Shown here one piece after another: positions 56,780 to 64,000 of a DNA stretch of 64,000 nucleotides. A program made the translations under genes and the position numbers. Where the stretch lies: NCBI GenBank assembly GCA_021234155.1, contig JAJEKV010000054.1, forward strand, positions 9,196,655-9,260,654, in the 5' to 3' direction. This stretch comes from Isoetes taiwanensis (Eukaryota > Streptophyta > Lycopodiopsida > Isoetales > Isoetaceae). Under the pieces are notes generated by a model. That model worked only from the letters and a program-made list of their open reading frames with translations, made no database searches and was not told where the DNA came from. Within the stretch, counting starts at the first letter, position 1. Each line of letters opens with the position of its first letter.

Positions 56780-56862
<83 letters not shown>
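56779..56862 (+). repeat. (AGAT)n microsatellite, ~21 units
   Basis: An uninterrupted tetranucleotide run of about 84 bp sits within the copia RNase H remnant. It is separate from the short AGAT tail of the SINE at about 56,423. Confidence 0.95.
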
Positions 56863-57016
56863 TAAGAGAAATGATAGATCGGGGATTAATCCAGCTAGAA
56901 TTTGTAAGTACAGGCTTGCAACGCATAGACATATTCATTAAAGCTTTAGTGGAGAAGAAATTTGTTCAGCTGAGGAAATTGATTGGTTGCACAGGTTATA
57001 TTACATGAAAGGAGGA

Positions 57017-57433
57017 TGTTAAATATTAATGTCATATGCAATATTCAATGGTTCACTGGTTAATATGCTTATAGAAAGAGATGATTTGGCTAAGGGATCG
57101 AATGGCTGAATGACAAACAACCAAGAAAAAAATAGCAAGTATTGGATACTTCAAATGGTACGTCTTGGAGATGCATTGGGAACCGATCAACAAAAGGAAG
57201 CCATGAAGTAAGAAAGAAGGTCAGATTTGTAGAAGATCATGCCGCGAAGCAAGAAGGAAGTCGGATTTGCATAAACTGGCAGTGTGCTTGGGCTATTGAA
57301 GACTAGGGAAGTGAATAAATGAATTTGCAATTGTGTAGAATGCACAATGGTCAGATCAATGTATTTGAACAGTGATTTTGAGTCATAGTTCCAATTCTTC
57401 TAAAGCATTTATTTATTCTAGCATTTGTCTACG
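57017..57433 (+). repeat. 3' LTR of the second copia remnant
   Basis: A purine tract (TGAAAGGAGGA, 57006-57016) leads into TGTTAAATATTAATG. The sequence ends near GCATTTGTCTACG. It matches, in reverse complement, 58884-59284 over its whole length with substitutions and small indels. Confidence 0.85.
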
Positions 57434-58870
57434 GGAATGGGCTTAAGCTTTAACATTTGTAACTCCATTTGCTAGAGATCAAATCTTGACTATTGCTAAC
57501 CAAACACAGTATTGGCAGACCACTTTTTAGATTGCTACTACATAATATTATTAATTTTGTGTTTTGCCTTATTGCCATAGGTCCTTGATGTTTCGGATTT
57601 GATTGCTCTGCAACAGGTCATGAAGACGAGATAGAAGGCTGCCTATCTTTTAAGTATAGGAATATTTTTAGGATTGAGTAAGCTTATTTATATTAATAAG
57701 AGCAATTTATTGAACCTAGATGTCTATATATGGTATAGTTTGAATAAAGGTATTAAATTATCGGCGAAGATAACAGAATTTAATAGTAGCAAGCACTATA
57801 TTTGACATACAACAGAGGGTTATATATACAATCTTATTGTGTGCAGTTTTAATGTATAAGCTAATGCATAAGTTGTCAATAGAAAACCTCTTTAATAATG
57901 TCTTGGAGAAAAGGGGAGCGCATAAGAATTTCTTTAGTAAGCCTGAATGAGGGTAATCCCTTTGTTGCGACGTGGATAGCAAAAAATCCCCTTCCTAGCA
58001 ATACAACATGGAAATTGGGTCCCATTTTTTGTCGGAAGAGGAATTTTGTGCTGCCACATGGCATATCCCTACAATCCAGAATGTAAATTGGGAAGCCAAT
58101 TTCGTGCAGAGCAAAAGTTATAGGTTACAACCGGTTAGAGCATTACCACTGGTTAGAGCACTACCACTGTGGGATTTGAACCGACAAATACGAGAAAGTA
58201 TTGTGGTAAAAATCTGGCTATGGCATCATCAAAATGAAGTCCCAAACTTCTTGGGAGCAAATGAAAACTTTAAGAATAAAAAGCAACCAACAAATGAATG
58301 TTGGCTTCCAGGCAAAAAATCTGCTAAAAAGCAGTGGGATTAAGAACAAAATACCTACATATAATAGAATAAGTATCGACAAGTTTTGTTGCCATTGCTG
58401 GAGCTTCTAAGGTCTATGCAGATGACAAAACAGAGAAGTAGAAACCTCGAGCATGAAGCTCCTTTTTATCTGTGCTTCTGATCAAGGGCATGAATGGTTG
58501 CATGGCTCCTACTCTCGCATGCCCATTACATGGCCACAACCCTCTATTATAACTATAAAGCTGAGAGACTAAGCTGGCTTCGTTCGACCGTGGAATGACA
58601 AAAGTGTCGAATGAAGAACAAAAGATTTACAGATCTGAAACAAAAGCACAAAAAAACTGCAGCGAAAACACTGGGTTAAGCAAGAAATGAAATAAATTAA
58701 AAGAAATGAAGGGAATCTGGCAGCTACATATCTAGAAAGAAAGCAGAAGTGAAGAAGCTCGAAAGAACCTAGAGAGAAGCGGTTTATCTTTCCATACCTG
58801 GAAACCAGGTTCTCCTTCATATTGTGTTCAACAAGGATGCTCCAAATCGTGTTGCCATGTTAAGCGTATA
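57434..58870. other. Sequence between two opposed LTRs; unassigned
   Basis: The upper part (58,870 downward, minus sense) should be the leader of the element whose 5' LTR is at 58884-59284; an ATG at 58,834 opens only 13 codons. No gag domain could be read. The minus frame 58064-57876 (FHVVLLGRGFFAIHVATKGL) is protein-like but not identified. Confidence 0.35.
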
Positions 58871-58882
58871 GCTCTGATACCA
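58871..58882 (-). other. Primer binding site, initiator tRNA-Met
   Basis: On the minus strand TGGTATCAGAGC, one base after the LTR end, is the standard copia primer site. It fixes the orientation of the LTR at 58884-59284 as a minus-strand 5' LTR. Confidence 0.92.
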
Positions 58883-58883
58883 G

Positions 58884-59284
58884 TGTAGACAAATGCTAGA
58901 ATAAATAGATGCACTAGAAGAATTAGAACTATGATTCAAAATCTGTTCAAATATATTGATCTGACCATTGTGCATTCTACACAATTGCAAATTCATTTAT
59001 TCACTTGCCTAGTCTTCGATAGCCCAAGCACAATGCTAGTTTCCTTCTTGCTTCACGGCATGATCTTATACAAATCCGACCTTCCTTCTTGCTTTATGGC
59101 TTCCTTCTGCTGATCAGTTCCCAATGCATCTCCAAGACGTACCCATTTGAAGTATCCAATACTTGCTATTTTTTCCTTAGTTGTTTGTCATTCAGGCATT
59201 CGACCCCTTAGCCAAATCATCTCTTTCTATAAGCATATTAACCAGTGAACCATTGAATATTGCATACGACAGTAATATTTAACA
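58884..59284 (-). repeat. 5' LTR of a minus-strand copia element (401 bp)
   Basis: In minus sense it begins TGTTAAATATTACTG and ends TTTGTCTACA, then C and the primer site. It belongs to the same family as the plus-strand 3' LTR at 57017-57433. Together they form an inverted LTR pair about 1.45 kb apart. Confidence 0.87.
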
Positions 59285-59680
59285 ACAAAAACTATTTAGT
59301 ACTTCAGTATGGAAACTTCAGGTTTATGTAGGTCTGAGTTACAGTATAAGAAATGATGAAATGAAGTTCTCACATGTAATGCTTTAGGGAACCCCGTGGA
59401 AAGTGAGTTCATATTGCCTAATATGCTGAAAATGACATCTTAACATGAATATAACATATCTAAGTACTGCTATGAAAATATGGACATTATGACATTTCAC
59501 TTCCTGGATGGCACATTTTGAAAACTTCTCCTGGATGTACATCTTGAATCTCCACAGCATGACACAGGAAGACGTTTCTGTGACATCCAACTGGTAATAA
59601 AAGGCATACTTATCTGACCTATCTTGCTTTTTTAAGCAATTTGCTCCTTGCGCAACTGATAAGCCTGCAATTAACAAGTT

Positions 59681-59785
59681 AGAATAGAATAGAATAGAAT
59701 AGAATAGAATAGAATAGAATAGAATAGAATAGAATAGAATAGAATAGAACAGAATAGAACAGAATAGAATAGAATAGAATAGAGT
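59681..59785 (+). repeat. (AGAAT)n microsatellite, ~21 units
   Basis: A pentanucleotide run of about 105 bp has a few AGAAC variants and a decayed right end (AGAGTAGAGA). Confidence 0.95.
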
Positions 59786-61363
59786 AGAGAATCTAATTTA
59801 TTGCAACTTTTTTCAAATTTTATTATTGTATATTTAAGACAATGCAATCTCCTGACAGTTTGAATGTTTGAATCTTCATGCAACTGTTTTATAAAATATT
59901 CCATGACAATGTAACTTTGAGCTTTTGTTTGCATTGAATGGGAAACAATGGGTAGAAAATTGAGCTGCTTACCTAGAGAGATAGATGGTATGTAATTGCT
60001 CAAAGAAATGTTGCAATGGGATGCTTTTTATATTGATAAGCAAAAGAGAATGAGTCACACTTGCATGCAAACAAAATTTATGCATGTTAAATAGAAACAA
60101 AGAAATGAAGGCAGCTATCATTCATTCAAAATATGGAGAGAAGTTCGCTTTTTCAGAAAAAACAATTGCACATGCAAATAGCTCAAATGGGTATCTCGTT
60201 GATGTCAATGGCTGGATGCCACAAATCCGAGCTGGATTAGAATGTTGTAGTGCAACCTCATCCTTTCTACCTAGGAGACTTTCGATTAACTTTTAAACAA
60301 CATACTTTCGATTAACTTTTAAACAACAGAAATTCTTGATTTATTTGCGTCACACTTAGTTTATAAAAGAAACATTATATGGACACAAATTCTTGATTCT
60401 ATTTGCGTCACACTACATTATATGGAACCCATAGGTATGATGTTGACATTGGATAAGCAGATGCTATTTAACAATTTAGAAACATATTGGGAGCTTTACG
60501 TCGTGTCTCTGCTTGTTATCCTTAATAATTGGTATTAAGGCCTAACTCCATTTCAACTTGTGTTGCACTACTTTGTCGTATCTCTTGTTGCAAGAAACTT
60601 TTTCTTTGAAGACGACAAAGAAATTATTTGGCATATAGTTGTGTTGTAAGCAATGCCCTATTGGATTTTGCAACGATCGAAATGCCAGTTGTTGGAGGAA
60701 GCTAATATAAATTTTATCAATGGTTGCAAAGAAACTAGTCCTAACAACCCATTTTGAGCGATGAGTTGAATTGAAAATTCAACTAATATTGTTTCTATCA
60801 TGCAAACAAATAATTCTAGTCTGCAAACTATTATTGTAGCACCAAAACGCCAATTGGAGCAAAGTATCTGAGCACGACAGAGATGGGACCCTAAAAAGTA
60901 ATGAGAAAAGAGGGATGGCTTTCGAAGATGCCTTTCTTATGTGGTGGGCAGCCCAGTTGAATATTCATCCTCTGCTGTACAATGCATTTAAGAAGCCACA
61001 TGCTTTAGCACTTGATTAGGCTTTTGTATAGTCCAGAAATTGCATGTGCTAAGCGGTTTTGTTTAGATTTGTTTAGCATGACACAGATCAACAGGTGCTG
61101 CAAAACGTCGTCCAGCCCCTTTTCTGCGATGACCTGTGCAAAAATTTACAGTCTAGAAATTCATATTATTTTGTTGCCATTCTGTTGCTCTGTTTTGCCT
61201 ACTTCCATGCCTCTCTTTCGGCCTTTTTTGGGGGTTTGTCTTTTGTGCCCTATGTTCCGGCTATGGCAACCCCATGTTAGCTGGCAGAATTTTCCAGACT
61301 GATTATAGCCTTGCTTCTCAAGGCTAGATCTAGAAAGGAGTACAGTGGTCGAAAGCTTCAAAA
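59786..61363. other. Intergenic and upstream region of the XTH gene
   Basis: No gene is supported. A short direct repeat CTTTCGATTAACTTTTAAACAA occurs twice at about 60,280-60,325, and ATTCTTGATT...TTTGCGTCACACT twice at about 60,331-60,413. The last few hundred bases should hold the XTH promoter and 5' UTR; no TATA box could be assigned. Confidence 0.4.
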
Positions 61364-62655
61364 ATGGTAGAAGCTGACACTAAATTTGGCATGGCTTCTT
61401 TGAAACAGCGCCTATCTGGTGCATCTGGATCTCTGAATGCTGTGTCATTTACCAAGAAATTGGTTGTTGCAGCTGTGATCGTTGTTTCTTTGCTTGCCCT
61501 AGTAATTGGGCTTTCTGTTGGCCTCACCAGAAAGGTTTCTTCGCGAAGAAAGGAGGAAAATGGCAGATTTGATCATAATTATGCCATTACATGGGCCCCT
61601 GATCATGTTAAACTCCTTGATGATGGCCATGTGGTACAATTAGCACTAGACCAAACATCAGGTACGATGATAGGAAACTTATCTAGATACTCTGTTAAGT
61701 GATTTCCAAGTTCAAATTCAAATGCACATTTGCAGGGTAATATGCTTATATAGATACTCAGGTGATATACAAGTTGAAATTGAAATTCTTGGAAATGCAC
61801 ATCTGCAGGGTCAGGTTTTGGATCTAAGAATAAGTATTTGTATGGCAACTTGGGGATGCAACTTAAACTTGTATCCAACAACTCAGCTGGAACAGTTACT
61901 GCGTTTTATGTAAGTATGCATTCTATGAAGAGAGCAGAATCTTGCCAAAATTTCTAAAACAGAAAGGACATGCTTGCAATGCAGATGTCTTCTTTAACAG
62001 ATGATAGAAGTGAATTTGATTATGAATTCCTAGGCAATGTATCAGGCCAGCCTTACATACTTCAAACCAATATATATGTAAATGGGGTAGGGAACCGTGA
62101 AGAACGTATATTTCTATGGTTTGATCCTACAGCAGATTTCCACACATACACTGTTCGTTGGAACGAACATCAGTTAACGTAAGTTTCATCTTAATAGCAA
62201 GCAAGCAGACATACTGATGAGCTTTGCCTCTAACTTAAGTTGATGATTCACATTTGTTGTGCAGATTTCTTGTTGATGATATACCAATTCGAGTTTACAG
62301 AAACAACAGTGGTTTAGGTATTCCATATCCCTATGAGCAGCCAGTGGGGATTTATTCAAGCATATGGAATGGCGATCAATGGGCCACCCGCGGCGGACTT
62401 GACAAAGTTAACTGGACATATGCTCCCTTCATAGCTTCTTACAGGAATTTTGAAATTAGTGGCTGCCAGTGGACAGGTTTCTTAGAAAACTGTCTATCTC
62501 ACAAGGGCTGGTGGAATGATGGAAAATATCACTATCTAGATCAGCAACAAATGGAAAAGTTGAACTGGGTGAAGCAGAATTACATGATCTATAATTATTG
62601 CACCGACACGAAAAGATTTTCACCCTTGCCCTCAGAATGTGGTGCTAACCCATGA
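61364..62655 (+). CDS. XTH: Xyloglucan endotransglucosylase/hydrolase (GH16), four exons
   Basis: Exons 61364-61661, 61809-61909, 61985-62178 and 62265-62655 all have GT/AG borders and join in frame to 327 residues. GH16 XTHs cut and rejoin xyloglucan in the cell wall. The catalytic block is [10 protein letters not shown] (E143, D145, E147 of the E-x-D-x-E motif), with the conserved N-glycosylation site N151-V-S right behind. [45 protein letters not shown] and the XET C-terminal [16 protein letters not shown] with four cysteines are all present. The usual block is HDEIDFEFLG, so Ile and Phe are replaced by Phe and Tyr. The N-terminus is odd: about 31 residues precede a ~22-residue hydrophobic stretch (33-54) flanked by KK and RK/RRK, more like a signal anchor than a cleaved signal peptide. 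The enzyme looks functional; which XTH clade is not decided. Confidence 0.93.
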
Positions 62656-62909
62656 TAGAACTTCAACTTGACAAACATAACTTCCAGAGTGTAGTATGTA
62701 ATTAATAGTTACGAGGCTTAGATATCAGCAGCAATTGATTGGCAAATGAAACAAGAGTGATTTTTTGAACCCAGTGCCACCAGTTTTCTGGAGAATAAAT
62801 TGACAGCTTAAAGCTTGATGTAATGCTCAATGTATAAGCATTATAGACTAGTCCACAATACCTCAAAAATGTTTCATCGCGAACATTACAGAGCCCGTTG
62901 AAGTATAGT

Positions 62910-63039
62910 ACTTCAACTGTCTACTCTGGATATATTTGCTGCTAAAATGTATTCAAACAATTCTTTAGGCCATGGGACTTCAACTGTCTACTCTGGATAT
63001 ATTTGCTGCTAAAATGTATTCAAACAATTCTTTAGGCCA
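62910..63039 (+). repeat. Tandem 67-bp duplication behind the XTH gene
   Basis: A block from ACTTCAACTGTCTACTCTGG to TCTTTAGGCCA occurs at 62910-62972 and identically at 62977-63039, separated by TGGG. It lies about 250 bp after the XTH stop, in its likely 3' UTR or just beyond. Complete identity indicates a recent event. Confidence 0.9.
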
Positions 63040-63230
63040 CCCATGGATGTGAAAAATACAAGAAAATATAAAGGCACAAATGGCACACAAATGGTTTAAT
63101 TATGCTCTTTAGAATGGTAACTATACCATAGGCAACTAGATTGAGCGTTTCCTTATTAAAATTCCATTCATTAGGGGAGCGTGGCCACCTATTGTGCGCC
63201 TCCCATCGGCACACGTGGAAAACCCATTAC

Positions 63231-63326
63231 GGGTGGAAAACCCATTATGGATTTTTTAGGGCTCCGATTAATAAGGTACGGGTGGAAAATCCATTATGGG
63301 TTTTTTAGGGCTCCGATTAATAAGGT
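63231..63326 (+). repeat. Tandem 49-bp duplication
   Basis: GGGTGGAAAA...AATAAGGT occurs at 63231-63277 and 63280-63326 with three single-base differences. A shorter partial copy (cgtggaaaacccattac) precedes it. Confidence 0.85.
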
Positions 63327-63859
63327 TGCGCACAGGAAGGTGGAGGCTTTTATCACAACCAATCGCCATAGCTTGCTCGGCGTTAGGTATGTCTTCTGGA
63401 GCCATCCGTTAGCTCAAATCAAGCACATAATGCTGCTTCAAAGTCACAGCTTCTATACGAGAGGCCATATCCGGCATCACATGCAGAGGATTCGTAGACA
63501 ATTACTTCACTTCTAGCTGCACGGTCACATTCATAGGAGCTGCTTCATCGGGGCACTTTTTATTGCAGTAGACCATACCATAGTTGCTGCCATGCTAACT
63601 CCAGCTGACACAGTTTTTTCTGCAAGCCTCTCACATAGATCAGTGGCAGCATTCTTAAAGGCAATACTTCATTTCGTTTTTTCTTGCTGGTAATAATTCT
63701 TGCAACTTTATTTCATACTGTAGGTATTAATTCTTTGTAGCTTTGTCTGATGCTCTATTTTGTGTCCATGTTTTGTGTCCATGTTGAAAGTCTTTAAACC
63801 CATTTCTTGGTATTAAGTCATCTTTAATCCATTTGACAATGTTGATATGCTCTTGCAGC
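63327..63859. other. No supported gene
   Basis: Only short unassigned frames. A 14-bp phrase (ttttgtgtccatgt) is repeated at about 63,756-63,785. Confidence 0.3.
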
Positions 63860-64000
63860 TTGTTCCTAGGCAAGATTCACCAGACCAAGACTTATTGCTT
63901 CCTGACCGTATGCCAACATAAAAGGAGTAGCTTTCGTGGTGACCTTATGTGCTATTCTATAAGCCCCATATAATAACCTCTTATCCTAGTCAGTGTGGTT
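63860..64000 (-). pseudogene. Ty3-gypsy integrase fragment at the window edge
   Basis: The minus strand reads LYGAYRIAHKVTTKATPFML followed by AYGQEAI, the conserved integrase core end ('WAYRT..K..T..TPF.L.YG.EA'). A stop lies upstream and another just after. The fragment probably continues past the window edge. Confidence 0.8.

Larger units (their letters stand above)
56050..57010 (+). pseudogene. Second Ty1-copia pol remnant, internally deleted
   Basis: RT sequence in the plus sense covers about 56,070-56,400: NKWIHKIKQGTDGKSPKYKA, then FSQKKGVDHDETFSTIVKL and LHHMDVSTAFINAELDEEIY. The catalytic YVDD half of RT is missing. RNase H resumes at about 56,650 (SSSCIAMAKNFIMHERTKHI) and ends near 57,000 (FIKALVEKKFVQLRKLIG). 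A SINE (56421-56644) lies between the blocks and a (GATA)n tract (56779-56862) interrupts RNase H. Stops are present. A purine tract and LTR follow at 57,006-57,433. Confidence 0.85.

Noticed and set aside
58090-58190. Possible second SINE or tRNA-like sequence around GGTTAGAGCA and the B-box-like complement of GGATTTGAACC
   Set aside because: A B-box-like stretch exists on the minus strand, but no A box at the right distance and no tail or boundaries were found.
59384-60003. Minus-strand frames with a TTAATTGCAG acceptor-like site, possibly host exons
   Set aside because: No second exon with a consistent frame or recognisable protein could be joined; one frame runs into the AGAAT microsatellite.

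Overview
This is nuclear DNA of a land plant: an intron-containing xyloglucan endotransglucosylase/hydrolase (XTH) gene, a second spliced host gene, and a very high load of plant-type retroelements (Ty1-copia with the initiator-Met-tRNA primer site, Ty3-gypsy, L1-like LINEs, a tRNA-derived SINE, a hAT-like DNA element). A fern or another large-genome seed-free plant fits the style of the LINE and gypsy remnants, but that is a guess from memory of such elements. No prokaryotic or organellar features were seen.

Only two host genes are well supported. On the minus strand at 7611-9747 there is a six-exon gene whose six exons join in frame into a 314-residue protein ending in a coiled coil; I cannot name it. 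On the plus strand at 61364-62655 there is a four-exon XTH gene (327 residues) with an unusual N-terminal membrane-anchor-like segment.

Everything between is mobile DNA in layers. From left: LINE 3' ends (0.8-2.9 kb); a copia element with 5' LTR, primer site and gag-like ORF but no recognised pol (3.9-6.3 kb); a decayed gypsy pol with an internal deletion (13.6-14.2 kb); one 22.5-kb gypsy element on the minus strand (16,270-38,798), bounded by nearly identical 570-bp LTRs and a near-perfect 5-bp target duplication; a minus-strand LINE (40.1-44.1 kb) carrying a nested processed retrocopy with 17-bp target duplications; a field of imperfect hairpins (47.5-49.35 kb); a broken copia pol (50.6-54.5 kb) interrupted by a 1,040-bp hAT-like element with 8-bp target duplications; a second copia remnant with a nested SINE and two LTRs of one family in opposite orientation (56.0-59.3 kb); and a gypsy integrase scrap at the right edge.

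The most unusual object is the 22.5-kb gypsy element. Its gag and pol are broken by frameshifts, but between pol and the 3' LTR it carries about 15 kb of extra material: a complete 445-residue ORF, a second broken ORF, two large strand-switching minisatellite arrays with a unit near 19 bp, an inverted ~130-bp module, tandem ~820-bp units, and tandem ~315-bp units each centred on a 40-bp palindrome of telomere-like AAACCCTA motifs. This resembles the known hypervariable 3' regions of plant Tat-type gypsy elements, but is much more elaborate.
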